Shown one piece after another: positions 21,801 through 31,527 of a stretch of DNA of 64,000 bases; the stretch's first letter is position 1; the number at the start of each line of letters is the position of its first letter. The DNA is from an uncultured Rhodospirillales bacterium (lineage in GTDB: Bacteria > Pseudomonadota > Alphaproteobacteria > Azospirillales > Azospirillaceae), in the NCBI GenBank assembly GCA_903927615.1, contig CAIYNU010000087.1, positions 62,001-126,000 on the forward strand. The letters run 5' to 3'. Below the pieces are notes generated by a model that saw nothing but the letters and a program-made list of their open reading frames with translations, did not search any database and was not told the origin of the DNA. A program made the translations under genes and the position numbers.

Positions 21801-22116
21801 AGACATTCACAAACTCATCGTCAAGATTCCCTTCCCGAAATTCTCCAAGGACGATGCTCAACACGTCGCGCTCTCTGCCCTGGGAGCCCAATGCGCCGCC
21901 CTGGCAGCAAACTTCGTGTCGAGTGCCAATGTCCGTGACCTGCAAACCCACGCCCTCGGCACAATCCGATCGCGCCTGAAGGATCAACTGACCGCCGAAA
22001 TGGGCTTGATAGATGATATCTTGGCTCAACTTTCCACGGGCAAATCCACCGCCCATCAAACCGCCGTGAAGAGGCGAACCCGCAGCCCCCCGAAGAAAGT
22101 CGGCTGGTTCGACTGA
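18847..22116 (+). CDS. Large N6-adenine DNA methyltransferase, likely type IIG-like restriction-modification protein
   Basis: MTase motif I VLDPACGSGSFLRATI, motif IV VVGNPPWLTY, long N-terminal region, TRD-like C-terminus (SRGLFGPRDIHKLIVKIPFPKF); directly after tRNA-Gln. Confidence 0.75.
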   Translation: MSTAGIFNPAHAEGLYNDLRQANTEQAKKERFLQYLTTAFAGDVGAQKLISAMSLGAERIITNMTRGGTLASGGADRQTDTVIIAWEKDLSRTGDHARDQLEEYLEGNWRSGQAYRFVLLTTDGIRWRRYAPDWSEVPFGAFTLGRNFKLREVRSFDLAPERFADFPFFLDEVLFASGQRPATLENIQNDFGDTSSVFINSMVCLQGCTHDMEQQSDLKVAFDHWRRFLSIAYGSFDDSQTMFLVHTYLSVFAKFIAYVVVTKRTVVNDDTMRGILDGSAFRSLNIEHFVEDDVFHWVGGARYFTNLRGMFREMSMQLNNYDFSDVKEDILKGLYQELIDLETRHALGEYYTPDWLCERVVDELALTATSTVLDPACGSGSFLRATIARMKREFPELGAESLAEQVVGIDIHPLSVLIAKATVLMSLGRSVTEARRPVTLQVYLANSLLVPRGTADLFQQTFNITVDDKSYRLDVKGLAGADSFDRLIGFCDVIVTRYPNSNPIERKLFTRLLKPHLPDSGAADLPSQLYDIYRGMKIAHVEGRDSLWKFILQNSYKPVFVMGRFDFVVGNPPWLTYASITNAEYQGLLRTLSDSYGVTPQSRANMPHLEIAAIFLAHAVNHFLKPSGLLAFVLPRSFMSADQHDNTRGGLVEGVRLSQVWDLDGVSVLFRVPSCVMFAVKTGDAAALRQIPAAGLPGLALSGRLPRSQMPWSDAVGRLCSESRRWYYSRLQGTRGAAPSALTAVSMSSLVGANAYADRFTQGATIVPRNFFFVEIDQAGRPGEDLRHRVVSLRTSAASDREAKPPWKGQVLSGRAEGALLFRTAISRSVIPFALVDPPLVLLPVIGGTGTAPYKMLTAEGLLGEGFTYGSEWFFNAEQCWDHSRTEHNRDMGMSLPDYLNWHNKLTDQNPKATFLVLYTSSATDASATVVDRRQFDLPFIVDHKTYRCECTSEAEAHYVSAYINSGYANRMIKEFQSRGLFGPRDIHKLIVKIPFPKFSKDDAQHVALSALGAQCAALAANFVSSANVRDLQTHALGTIRSRLKDQLTAEMGLIDDILAQLSTGKSTAHQTAVKRRTRSPPKKVGWFD

Positions 22117-22277
22117 TTCCAAAACACCCGTATTGAGGCAGGAGGCGAAATGAGCAAAGGTGAAAGCTTGGCGATGAGCCTGGTTCGCCGCCGCCGGTGA
22201 TGGGGGCACGCGATCACCAACGGCCCCCGAACCATCGTCCGCCCGCGCGGAATGCACTGACCTTCGGAGTCAAGACC

Positions 22278-23111
22278 ATGACCTCGGCCCCAAAATGGAT
22301 CAAGGTCGAAGAGGATGTTCGCACGCGGCACACGCTCTACGCCGTCGGTCCAAGGCTGGTGGGGTTGATGGTCTGCCTGGGGCTGTCCATGGTCGCCAGC
22401 GGCGTGGCCATGATGCAGGCCGCCGGCCTCAGCAGCCATATGGCGGCGATCCGCATCGCACTGGACGCCTACATCTGTCTTCAGCTTACCCAGATCGTCG
22501 TCGCGGCGGTGGTGATCCGCAATGTGCTGACCGCGCATCCGGTGCGGCTGATGATCCTGACGGGTCTGGGTGCGACCACCATCCTGGCGCTGCTGGCCGC
22601 CCTGTTCATGGCCACGGCACTGAACGAGACCAGCCTGGTGGAAGACCTGCTGGACCGGATCGGCTCGGAGCCGTTCTTCACCCTGGACCTGCTGGTGGAC
22701 CCGCTGCATCCCATCGTCGATCTGCTGGCCTCGTATTATCTGCGAAGCATCGAAACCGAGACGATCACGCGGGAACTCTCCAACATCGTGACGCTCACCG
22801 CGGCCATCCTGCTGATTCGGGACCTGCCCCTGTGCCTGTACGCCACCCTGTCCCGCCGGCTCCGGGTCCGGTGCGAAGGCGAGGTCCATCGCACCGACGA
22901 CGCGTTGAAACCCTGGAAGCGCGCCATGCGCCGCATGATCATGATTCTGGCCATGGACCTTCAGCAGCCCCAGCCCTTACGCCCGAAACTGGGGTGGCCG
23001 AAGATCAGGATGCCCAGACTGGCGTTCAAAAAAGCGGCGCCCCCCAAGACCATTACCATCATTCCGCCCAAAGGCCGGCCGCTTCTGACCTCCAGGGTCT
23101 CAAAGAAGTGA
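22278..23111 (+). CDS. Hypothetical multi-TM membrane protein
   Basis: Hydrophobic segments, long ORF, start MTSAPKWIKVEEDVR. Confidence 0.55.
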   Translation: MTSAPKWIKVEEDVRTRHTLYAVGPRLVGLMVCLGLSMVASGVAMMQAAGLSSHMAAIRIALDAYICLQLTQIVVAAVVIRNVLTAHPVRLMILTGLGATTILALLAALFMATALNETSLVEDLLDRIGSEPFFTLDLLVDPLHPIVDLLASYYLRSIETETITRELSNIVTLTAAILLIRDLPLCLYATLSRRLRVRCEGEVHRTDDALKPWKRAMRRMIMILAMDLQQPQPLRPKLGWPKIRMPRLAFKKAAPPKTITIIPPKGRPLLTSRVSKK

Positions 23112-24644
23112 CCCGCGCCCCAGATAGGCCTGGGCCGCCGCCACGCTGGACCGCTGCGGCCGGGTCGGCAGCAGCGGACGGCCCAGGCAGTTGGCACAGC
23201 GTCCGCAGCGCCCGGCCTGGTGGTCGCCCAGATCCCGGACCAGGAAGCGCATCAGACAGCCCCAGGTGCGCAGATAGGCCGTCATCCGCCCCCATTCCCG
23301 GCGCCGATGGCGCGCCAACTCGGTGATGCGGGCGGGGTCGGGCCGGTACGGCACGTCGCTGAGCGCCCAGCGGGACCCGACGCGACTCACCGGCGGCGGA
23401 TCGGCGGCAGCCAGCCGTCGCAGCATCTGATCGATCTCGGCCCCGGGCAATTCGGTGGTCGCTTCCAAGTGGGCCACGGTCAGGCCGGATGGGGCCCCGG
23501 TCAACGCCGCCAAGACCGCCCTGACCTCGTCCTCCAGGGGGAAGGCGTTGGCGATGAACGACTCGACGATGCCGGCATCCTCCCGTCCCGCCAGCAGCAC
23601 ACCGTAGGCTGACTCCAGCGCCCGGCCGGCGCGCCCCACCTGCTGATAGTACTGAAGCACCGAAGCCGGCCGCTGGACGTGGATGACGAAGGCCAGATCG
23701 GGCTTGTCGAAGCCCAGCCCGAGGGCGGTGGTGGCCACCAGCGCCTTCAGCCGGTTGGACCGCAACGCCTCTTCACGCCGACGCCGATGCTCGGCCGCCT
23801 CCAGGCCGCAGCCATCGGCGATTTTGGCATGATAGGGGTCCACCGTCAGACCGCACCGGCGCAGCCAGCCCGCCAGCCGGTCGGCCTCGTGGGTGGTCAG
23901 GGTGTAGATGATGCCGCTGCCCGGCAATCCCGGCACCGTATCGGCCAACCAGGCATAACGATCGGCCCGAGCCGGCAGGGTAATGGCCTGAAGCCGCAGG
24001 GACTCCCGGCTGAGCGGCCCCCGGAGGGTGCGGGTGGCGGCGCCGAGTTGCCCCGCCACATCCGCCGCCACCCGGTCGTTGGCGGTGGCGGTGGTGGCCA
24101 GCAGCGCCACCTCCGGGCGCAGGCGTGCCGCCAGCAACCGGCGGATGCGCTGATAATCGGGGCGGAAGTCGTGGCCCCAGTCCGAAATGCAATGGGCCTC
24201 GTCGATCACGAACAGCGCCACCCGGCCAAGCATCCCCGAAAGCCGGCCGGACAGAAAGGCCTCGCTGCCGAGCCGCTCGGGCGAGACCAGCAACAGGTCC
24301 ACCGCGTCGCCGGCGAGGGCCGCGGTGATTCGCTCCCACTCCCCGGCGTTTTCACCAGTCAGGCTTTCGGCGACCAGCCCCAGCGCCGACGCCGCCCGGA
24401 GCTGGTCGCGAATCAGGGCCAGCAAGGGCGAGATCAGCAGGGTTGGCCCGGCACCTTTCCGCCGCAAGGCCAGCGTCGCCGCAAAATACACCAGGCTTTT
24501 GCCCCAGCCGGTGCTCTGAACCAGCAATACCGGCACCGTGCCGTGGCATAGGGCCTCGATGGCCCGCCACTGATCGGCCTTGAAGGTGACGATTTGCCCC
24601 CCGCTCCGCCGCCGCAGCTCCGCCAGGAGGTCCTGTTGCTCCAC
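23100..24644 (-). CDS. RecQ-family ATP-dependent DNA helicase
   Basis: STGWGKSLVYF (Walker A), VIDEAHCISDWGHDFRPDY (DEAH/RecQ), QQVGRAGR, Cys cluster CGRCANC. Confidence 0.9.
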   Translation of the reverse strand: MEQQDLLAELRRRSGGQIVTFKADQWRAIEALCHGTVPVLLVQSTGWGKSLVYFAATLALRRKGAGPTLLISPLLALIRDQLRAASALGLVAESLTGENAGEWERITAALAGDAVDLLLVSPERLGSEAFLSGRLSGMLGRVALFVIDEAHCISDWGHDFRPDYQRIRRLLAARLRPEVALLATTATANDRVAADVAGQLGAATRTLRGPLSRESLRLQAITLPARADRYAWLADTVPGLPGSGIIYTLTTHEADRLAGWLRRCGLTVDPYHAKIADGCGLEAAEHRRRREEALRSNRLKALVATTALGLGFDKPDLAFVIHVQRPASVLQYYQQVGRAGRALESAYGVLLAGREDAGIVESFIANAFPLEDEVRAVLAALTGAPSGLTVAHLEATTELPGAEIDQMLRRLAAADPPPVSRVGSRWALSDVPYRPDPARITELARHRRREWGRMTAYLRTWGCLMRFLVRDLGDHQAGRCGRCANCLGRPLLPTRPQRSSVAAAQAYLGRGSLL

Positions 24645-24871
24645 CCCGCCACCCCTTGAAATGAAAAAAGTTAGGATTGATAAAATTATCCAGCTTTTCC
24701 ATAAGCAGTCTTAACTTTTCTTCAGGGCATGTGTTTTTTCCTTTTCTATCCGCGACACACGCAACCGAAAAATCATCCCAAATATTTTTATCGGTATCAA
24801 GCACAACGACACTCGCCATGGGACAAGTCAATGGATTGAAATCGCATATTTGCGTATTCCCTAACCGGTCG

Positions 24872-24994
24872 CTAGTGTTCCGACTCCAACGGACCATTCC
24901 GACCCCGTTGGGCCGGAACACTGGCCTGTTCAATGGGTTGTGTTGTGCCCTCGACACGATCGTCAGGAACGAAGCGTCTCGTTCACAACACTAG
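24872..24994. mobile_element. Putative MITE-like element (CTAGTGTT ... AACACTAG termini) with two internal hairpins
   Basis: 8-bp terminal inverted repeat (or TA duplication plus TIR); left hairpin 24874-24922 (9+7 bp), right hairpin 24940-24991 (8 bp) enclosing gaacga/tcgttc; intergenic. Confidence 0.45.
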
Positions 24995-25090
24995 GGCTAA
25001 GGGGCTTGCCGATGGCGATCCCCCCCCGGTCGCCCAAGCTATGCTGCCCGCGCCATGGACTTCGGCGCCTCGCCGCTTTATAAAGCGGGC

Positions 25091-25930
25091 ATGACTCTGC
25101 CCTTCCTCAAAATGCACGGACTCGGCAACGACTTCGTGGTGTTCGACGCCCGACCGGCGCCGCTTGGGTTAACCCTTGCGGCGGTGCGCGCCGTGGCCGA
25201 TCGGCGCACCGGGGTTGGGTGTGACCAGTTGATCATCATCGAGCCGCCCCAGACCCCCGACACCGCCGCGTTCATGCGCATTCACAACGCTGATGGCAGC
25301 GAAGTGTCGGCCTGCGGCAATGCCAGCCGGTGCGTGGCGGCCCTGCTGATGGCCGAAACCGGCCTGGATCGCGTCGCGCTGGCCACCAAGGCCGGTCGAT
25401 TGGAGGCCAGCCGGGACTCCCGAGGCCAGATCACCGTGGATATGGGCCCGGCGCGGTTGGACTGGCGGGAGATTCCCCTGGCCGAAGCCGCCGAAACCGA
25501 CGCTCTCGAGATCAGCCACGGGCCGTTGAACCGGCCGGTGGCGGTGAGCATGGGCAATCCCCATGCGGTGTTTTTCGTCCCCGACGTGGACGCGGTTCCG
25601 CTGGCCGAGGTCGGGCCGGTCCTGGAGCACCACCCGATGTTCCCCGAGCGCGCCAACATCGAGGTGGCGCAGGTGTTGGGGCCGGGGCGTCTGCGCATGC
25701 GGGTGTGGGAACGCGGCACCGGGATCACCCGGGCCTGCGGCACCGGCGCGTGCGCGGTGCTGGTGGCGGCGGCCAGGCGAGGCCTCACCGGACGCAGCGC
25801 CGAGGTGGTGCTCGACGGGGGCGTGCTGGCGATCACCTGGCGAGCCGACGGCCATGTGCTGATGACCGGCCCGGCCACCACCAGCTTTTCCGGCCGGCTG
25901 GCACCCGAGCTGTCGACCCCGCCGTCATGA
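25091..25930 (+). CDS. dapF: Diaminopimelate epimerase
   Basis: MTLPFLKMHGLGNDFVVFDAR, NADGSEVSACGNASRCVA, RACGTGACAVLVAA. Confidence 0.96.
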   Translation: MTLPFLKMHGLGNDFVVFDARPAPLGLTLAAVRAVADRRTGVGCDQLIIIEPPQTPDTAAFMRIHNADGSEVSACGNASRCVAALLMAETGLDRVALATKAGRLEASRDSRGQITVDMGPARLDWREIPLAEAAETDALEISHGPLNRPVAVSMGNPHAVFFVPDVDAVPLAEVGPVLEHHPMFPERANIEVAQVLGPGRLRMRVWERGTGITRACGTGACAVLVAAARRGLTGRSAEVVLDGGVLAITWRADGHVLMTGPATTSFSGRLAPELSTPPS

Positions 25931-27261
25931 CCGACGATCTCGTGACCGACCATCCCGTGACCGACCCGCTCGTCAACCAAGGACCGCACCCGGACCGGGT
26001 TCAGATCATCACCTTCGGCTGCCGGCTGAACGCCTATGAATCCGAGGTCATGCGCCAACTGGGCGAATCGGCGGGCTTGGGCGAGGCGGTGATCGTCAAC
26101 ACCTGCGCGGTGACGCTTGAAGCCGAACGTCAGGCCCGTCAGGCGATCCGCAAGGCCCGGCGCGAACACCCCGACGCCCGCATCGTCGTCACCGGCTGTG
26201 CCGCGCAAATCAACCCCCAAGCCTTCGCCGTGATGCCCGAGGTCGATCAGGTGTTGGGCAATATCGAGAAGCTGACGGCCACGAGCTATGCCGGAGACCG
26301 CTTCGGCAACGGCGCCGAGGCCCGGATCCAGGTCAACGACATCATGTCGGTGCGCGAAACCGCCGGCCACCTGATCGCCGGATTCGAGGGCCGCAGCCGG
26401 GCCTTCGTCCAGGTCCAGCAGGGGTGCGACCACCGCTGCACCTTCTGCATCATTCCGTTTGGACGCGGGCCGTCGCGCTCGGTGCCGGTGGGGGCCGTGG
26501 TCGACCAAATTCGCACCCTGGTCACTGGCGGCATCCACGAAGTCGTCTTGAGCGGCGTTGATATCACCTCTTATGGCGGTGATCTGCCGGGCCGGCCCCG
26601 GCTCGGGCACATGGTGCGGCGGTTGCTGGCTTTGGTGCCGGAGCTGCCGCGGTTGCGCCTGTCGTCCCTGGACCCGGCCGGGATCGATCCGGATTTGTGG
26701 CGGCTGATCGCCGAGGAACCGAGGCTGATGCCCCATCTGCACCTGAGCCTTCAGGCCGGCGACGACCTGATTCTCACCCGCATGAAGCGGCGCCACCGCC
26801 GGGCCGACGCGGTCGAGCTGTGCCATCGGGCGCGGGCGCTGCGGCCCGATCTGGTGTTCGGCGCCGACCTGATCGCGGGCTTTCCCACCGAAACCGAGGC
26901 CATGTTCGAACGGACCCTCGCCCTGGTTCAGGACTGCGACCTGACCTGGCTCCATGTCTTCCCCTATTCACCGCGCCCCGGCACCCCGGCCGCGCGCATG
27001 CCCCAATGTCCGGTGGCGGACCGCCGGGACCGGGCGGCCCGGTTGCGCGCCGCCGGTGCCGCAGCGGTCGCCCGGTTCCTGGGGTCGCGCATCGGCACCG
27101 AAGCCACGGTGCTGGTGGAACAGGGCAACCAGGGCCATACCGAGCAGTTCGCGGAGATCCGACTCGACCGGACGGCCCCGGCCGGCACGCTGGCTCGGGC
27201 CGCCATCACCGCCGCCGACGACACCCGGTTGCACGGCATCCTGATTCGGGAGGCGGCATGA
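25927..27261 (+). CDS. mtaB: tRNA t6A37 methylthiotransferase MtaB
   Basis: ITFGCRLNAYESEVM, radical SAM motif GCDHRCTFCIIPFGRGPSRS, VVLSGVDITSYG; overlaps the dapF stop (atga). Confidence 0.95.
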   Translation: MTDDLVTDHPVTDPLVNQGPHPDRVQIITFGCRLNAYESEVMRQLGESAGLGEAVIVNTCAVTLEAERQARQAIRKARREHPDARIVVTGCAAQINPQAFAVMPEVDQVLGNIEKLTATSYAGDRFGNGAEARIQVNDIMSVRETAGHLIAGFEGRSRAFVQVQQGCDHRCTFCIIPFGRGPSRSVPVGAVVDQIRTLVTGGIHEVVLSGVDITSYGGDLPGRPRLGHMVRRLLALVPELPRLRLSSLDPAGIDPDLWRLIAEEPRLMPHLHLSLQAGDDLILTRMKRRHRRADAVELCHRARALRPDLVFGADLIAGFPTETEAMFERTLALVQDCDLTWLHVFPYSPRPGTPAARMPQCPVADRRDRAARLRAAGAAAVARFLGSRIGTEATVLVEQGNQGHTEQFAEIRLDRTAPAGTLARAAITAADDTRLHGILIREAA

Positions 27262-28328
27262 TCAAGTTCTGGCGCAGCAAGTCTGATGAAGCCAAGCCGG
27301 ACGTGCCGCCCGTCGCGGCGCCCGTCCCCCCGCCGCCAGTGTCCGTCCCGACGCCGACCATCACCAAGCCGGCCCCGCCGGCCCCCGCGGCCCCCGCCGC
27401 CGAACCGCCCCGGGGCGGCTGGCTGTCGCGGCTGCGCCAGGGACTGACCAAGTCCTCCAGCAAGCTGACCGAGGGCATCACCAGCATTTTCACCAAGCGC
27501 CGGCTCGACCACGCGACGCTGGAGGAGCTGGAGGATTTGCTGATCGGTGCCGACCTGGGTCCGACCACCGCGGCCCGTTTGACCAGGGACCTCGCGGCCA
27601 ACCGGTTCGGCAAGGAAATTACCGCGGAAGAGGTCCGGACGCTGCTGGCCACCGAAATTGCCGGCCTGCTGGCGCCGGTGGCCCGGCCGCTGATCCCCGA
27701 CCCGTCGCTCAAGCCCCATGTGATCCTGATGGTCGGGGTCAACGGCACCGGCAAAACCACCACCATCGGCAAGCTGGCCCGACAGTGGCGCGACGACGGC
27801 CGGTCGGTGATGCTGGTGGCCGGCGACACGTTTCGGGCGGCGGCGGTCAGTCAGCTCAAAGTCTGGGGTGAACGCAGCGGTTGCCCGGTGGTGGCCCGGG
27901 AGACCGGTGCCGACCCAGCCGGTCTCGCCTATGATGCCCTGGAGCGGGCACGCCGGGAGGGAACCGAGCTGCTGCTGATCGACACCGCCGGCCGACTCCA
28001 GAACAAGACCGATCTGATGGCCGAATTGCAGAAAGTGATTCGGGTGCTTCGCAAGCTGGACCCGTCCGCCCCCCATTCAGTGCTGCTGACCCTGGATGCC
28101 ACCACCGGTCAAAACGCCCATTCCCAGGTCGAGGTGTTTCAGGGCATGGTCGGCGTCACCGGGCTGGTGGTGACCAAGCTGGACGGCTCGGCCCGGGGCG
28201 GTGTGCTGGTGGCCCTGGCCGAAAAATTCGGTCTGCCGGTGCATGCCATTGGCGTCGGTGAGGGCGTCGATGATCTGCGTCCCTTCGACCCCACCGCCTT
28301 CTCCCGCTCCTTGATGGGGTTGGAATGA
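27258..28328 (+). CDS. ftsY: Signal recognition particle receptor FtsY
   Basis: VILMVGVNGTGKTTTIGKLA, DTFRAAAVSQL, LLIDTAGRLQNK, TKLDGSARGGVLVAL. Confidence 0.96.
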   Translation: MIKFWRSKSDEAKPDVPPVAAPVPPPPVSVPTPTITKPAPPAPAAPAAEPPRGGWLSRLRQGLTKSSSKLTEGITSIFTKRRLDHATLEELEDLLIGADLGPTTAARLTRDLAANRFGKEITAEEVRTLLATEIAGLLAPVARPLIPDPSLKPHVILMVGVNGTGKTTTIGKLARQWRDDGRSVMLVAGDTFRAAAVSQLKVWGERSGCPVVARETGADPAGLAYDALERARREGTELLLIDTAGRLQNKTDLMAELQKVIRVLRKLDPSAPHSVLLTLDATTGQNAHSQVEVFQGMVGVTGLVVTKLDGSARGGVLVALAEKFGLPVHAIGVGEGVDDLRPFDPTAFSRSLMGLE

Positions 28329-28371
28329 CCGCAAGTCTTGATTATGACGGTGTACTCGACTAACCACGAGC

Positions 28372-28395
28372 GTGTACGCATGCCCTCGCGTACAC
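28372..28395. other. Inverted repeat gtgtacgc-N8-gcgtacac between ftsY and the next gene
   Basis: Perfect 8-bp arms read directly. Confidence 0.4.
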
Positions 28396-28422
28396 CCGCA
28401 ACCTTGGCTCGGAACGCCGCCG

Positions 28423-29640
28423 ATGTTCGACATCTTCGCAACGATCCTCTCCGCCGGTGTCGTGATTTCGGTTGTCACGCTGGTGGTACACGAGCCCCTG
28501 CTTCTGGCGGCCGGCATCTCCACCATCCTCGGGCTGATGTTCGTGCTTTTGCCCGCGTTTGTGGCCATGGTGCCGATGCTCGGCTATTTGCTGATGTTTA
28601 CCGGCGCAGTCCTGCTGGGCTATGGCGTGATCAGCACCCGGTCCTGGCTGAATGCCTTGGAAGCCAAGCGCGTCGCCGCCCTGACCCGTCGGCGAACCCT
28701 CGCCGCGGCCCGGACCCGGCAGGATGGTGACTCGGATTTGCGTCTGGCCAGCCGGCTGACCACCCTGGCCACCACCGGAAGCAAGCCCGCGGCCGGCGGC
28801 CATCCCGGCCGTCCCCGCCCCCTGACCGGCGATGACGACTCCCGGGTGGAGTCGGCTCCGGTCCGTGGCCCGGCGGCCACCGGCGGCGATTCGCCGCGGG
28901 GACGTGGCCTGCCCGATGGCGGTCAGGCCATGACCGGCAGCGCCTTGGGCCGCCTTGGCCGCAGTCTGGCCCGGACCAGCACGGGCTTGGAACCGGTGTC
29001 GGGGACATCCAGGCCCCCTCTTTCCACCCGGCCCGGGCTTCCGACCCGCCCCGGGTCCCGGATCGATGAGATCGACTTGGCGCCCAAGCCCTCACCCCGG
29101 TCCGTCATCACCCGGGACGTCGATGACGACAACGGTGATGGACGTCCCGCTCAACCGTCCGCCCCGGCCCCCGCCACCGCCCCGACGCCGGTCCCGGCCC
29201 CGACCGCAGCCGCAGGGGCGCTCGTGGCCGCACCGGTACCGCCGCCGGCCGCCCGGTCGCCCCTCAAGGCCGCCGACAAGCCCAAGGGTCGGGGCGCCGA
29301 GCGCATCGAGCAAATCAAGGCCGAATCACGGCAGGCCAGCCAAACCCGCCGCCGCCGGCCCGCCAGCCCGGGAACGGGGGAGAGCCCGAACAGCCAGGCA
29401 CGGCCCGCAGGCGTCACCATGCCCATGGAAACCCCGGCGATTCCCCCCCTCGCCCCGCCCGTCAGCGCCCCCCCCACCCAACCGCCCGATGCCCTCGCAG
29501 CGGCCGATCGGCGCAGCCGCCGGGAGCGGGATCTGATGGAATTGGGGTTGCGGGAACAGGTTCTGGCCGATGTCGACGACGCCCGCGCCGAACGGCCCGG
29601 CACCAAGCCGTTCCTGGCGCGACTGGCCCGGCGAAGCTGA
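28423..29640 (+). CDS. Hypothetical protein: N-terminal TM segments and long Pro/Ala-rich low-complexity tail
   Basis: MFDIFATILSAGVVISVVTLVVHEPLLLAAG; Pro/Ala-rich linker. Confidence 0.5.
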   Translation: MFDIFATILSAGVVISVVTLVVHEPLLLAAGISTILGLMFVLLPAFVAMVPMLGYLLMFTGAVLLGYGVISTRSWLNALEAKRVAALTRRRTLAAARTRQDGDSDLRLASRLTTLATTGSKPAAGGHPGRPRPLTGDDDSRVESAPVRGPAATGGDSPRGRGLPDGGQAMTGSALGRLGRSLARTSTGLEPVSGTSRPPLSTRPGLPTRPGSRIDEIDLAPKPSPRSVITRDVDDDNGDGRPAQPSAPAPATAPTPVPAPTAAAGALVAAPVPPPAARSPLKAADKPKGRGAERIEQIKAESRQASQTRRRRPASPGTGESPNSQARPAGVTMPMETPAIPPLAPPVSAPPTQPPDALAAADRRSRRERDLMELGLREQVLADVDDARAERPGTKPFLARLARRS

Positions 29641-29885
29641 AACCGCACGGCCGCCGGCCTGTGTCCGAACCCCCGGGATCAAACGATTCACAAAATACAC
29701 AATCCATCAACGTTGAATAATAATTTTTTTACATATCCGTTGCATGATTCCGGACGGCCCACTATCTTCATCCTCGTGAATACGGGCTGGCCCGGTCCGG
29801 CGGCGTTTTCGATGCCGCCCCTGGGCCTGTCCTGCCCCTATGGTTCCTGCGCCCATCCCCTGCGACAAAGGACGTCCGATCCCGC

Positions 29886-30650
29886 ATGCTCTCCGAGGTC
29901 AGCCTTCCACCCCATGATCCTGATGCCGTGCGGTCCCAAGCCGCCAATCTTGCCGCGCGGATCGGCGGCCTTGACGGGTTAGAGCTGCTGGAGGCGGTGT
30001 TGCACACCGAATTTCCGGGACAGATCGCCCTGGTATCGTCGTTTGGCACCGAATCCGCGGTGCTCCTGGCACTGGCGGCCGAGGTTGAGCCCGCGGTCCC
30101 GGTGCTGTTCCTGGACACCGGTAAACTGTTCGGCGAAACCAGGCGTTACCGTGATCAACTGGCCGCCCGGTTGGGCCTGCGCGATGTGCGCACGCTGAAG
30201 CCGGAACCGTCCGAGGTCAAGGCCATGGACCGGGACGACCTGCTGTTCCACCGCAATGCCGATGCCTGCTGCCATCTGCGCAAGGTGCTGCCGCTCGATC
30301 GGGCGCTGACCGGGTTCGCCGCCTGGATTTCCGGGCGCAAGCGGTATCACGGCGCCACCCGGGCCGAATTGCCGGTGATCGAGATCGACCGGGCCTGGAT
30401 CAAGATCAACCCGCTGGTCAACTGGTCGCGGGAGCGAATCCAAGCGGAATTTGAACGCCGCGCCCTGCCCGCCCATCCCCTGGAAGCCGATGGTTTCCTG
30501 TCCATCGGCTGTATGCCCTGTTCGTCGCGGGTGGAGCCCGGAACCGACGTCCGGGCCGGCCGCTGGGCCGGCAAGGACAAGACCGAGTGCGGCATCCATC
30601 GCCCGGCCACCGGGGTATCCGGCCTGGAACCGGTACAAACCGCCGCGTAA
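29886..30650 (+). CDS. cysH: Adenylyl-sulfate (APS-type, Fe-S) / phosphoadenylyl-sulfate reductase
   Basis: [53 protein letters not shown]. Confidence 0.93.
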   Translation: MLSEVSLPPHDPDAVRSQAANLAARIGGLDGLELLEAVLHTEFPGQIALVSSFGTESAVLLALAAEVEPAVPVLFLDTGKLFGETRRYRDQLAARLGLRDVRTLKPEPSEVKAMDRDDLLFHRNADACCHLRKVLPLDRALTGFAAWISGRKRYHGATRAELPVIEIDRAWIKINPLVNWSRERIQAEFERRALPAHPLEADGFLSIGCMPCSSRVEPGTDVRAGRWAGKDKTECGIHRPATGVSGLEPVQTAA

Positions 30651-30679
30651 CGGCCCGTCGTCTGAAGGAATTTTGGGTT

Positions 30680-31480
30680 ATGGATCAGCTTTCGGCCCTC
30701 GAGGACCAGAGCATCTACATCTTTCGCGAGGCCTTCAACAAGATCGACAAGCTGGCCATGCTCTGGTCGATCGGCAAGGACAGCAATGTCATGCTCTGGC
30801 TGGCCCGCAAGGCCTTCTTCGGGCATGTGCCGTTCCCGGTGGTCCATGTGGACACCAGCTACAAGATTCCCGAAATGATTACCTTCCGCGACCGGATGGC
30901 CCGGGAATGGGGCCTTGAGATGGTGCTGGGGCAGAACCGGGCGGCGCTGGACGACGGCATGGGGCCGCAGCGGGGCCGCATCACCTGCTGCACCGCGCTC
31001 AAGACCGACGGGTTGAAGGCGGTGCTGGCCGAGCAGGGCTATACCGCGGTGATTGCCGGCATCCGGCGTGACGAAGACGGCACCCGGGCCAAGGAGCGGG
31101 TGTTCAGCCCGCGCGGCCTGAACGCTGAATGGGATTTCCGCGACCAGCCTCCGGAATTCTGGGACCAGTTCAAGACGACCTTTCCGCCCGGAACCTCGTT
31201 ACGGGTTCATCCGATCCTGCATTGGACCGAATTGGACGTCTGGAAATATATCCGCCGGGAAAATATCCCGGTGGTTGACCTCTACTTTGCCAAAAACGGC
31301 AAGCGGTACCGGTCGTTGGGTTGCGCCCCGTGTACCGCGCCGACCGAAAGCACCGCCACCACGGTGGACGAGATCATTACCGAACTGGAACGGACCCGCA
31401 CCTCCGAACGTTCGGGCCGCGCCCAGGACAAGGTCTCCGAAGACGCCTTCGAGCGGTTGCGCGCCGGTGGTTATATGTAG
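30680..31480 (+). CDS. cysD: Sulfate adenylyltransferase subunit 2
   Basis: [45 protein letters not shown]. Confidence 0.95.
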   Translation: MDQLSALEDQSIYIFREAFNKIDKLAMLWSIGKDSNVMLWLARKAFFGHVPFPVVHVDTSYKIPEMITFRDRMAREWGLEMVLGQNRAALDDGMGPQRGRITCCTALKTDGLKAVLAEQGYTAVIAGIRRDEDGTRAKERVFSPRGLNAEWDFRDQPPEFWDQFKTTFPPGTSLRVHPILHWTELDVWKYIRRENIPVVDLYFAKNGKRYRSLGCAPCTAPTESTATTVDEIITELERTRTSERSGRAQDKVSEDAFERLRAGGYM

Positions 31481-31527
31481 CCGGAGCCCCCGGCCGCCTC
31501 TCTTTTTTATTTCGGGATTCTTGACCC

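Noticed and set aside
23100-24644. RecQ helicase as part of a defense operon
   Set aside because: Stand-alone gene with standard RecQ motifs; neighbours (membrane protein, dapF) give no defense context
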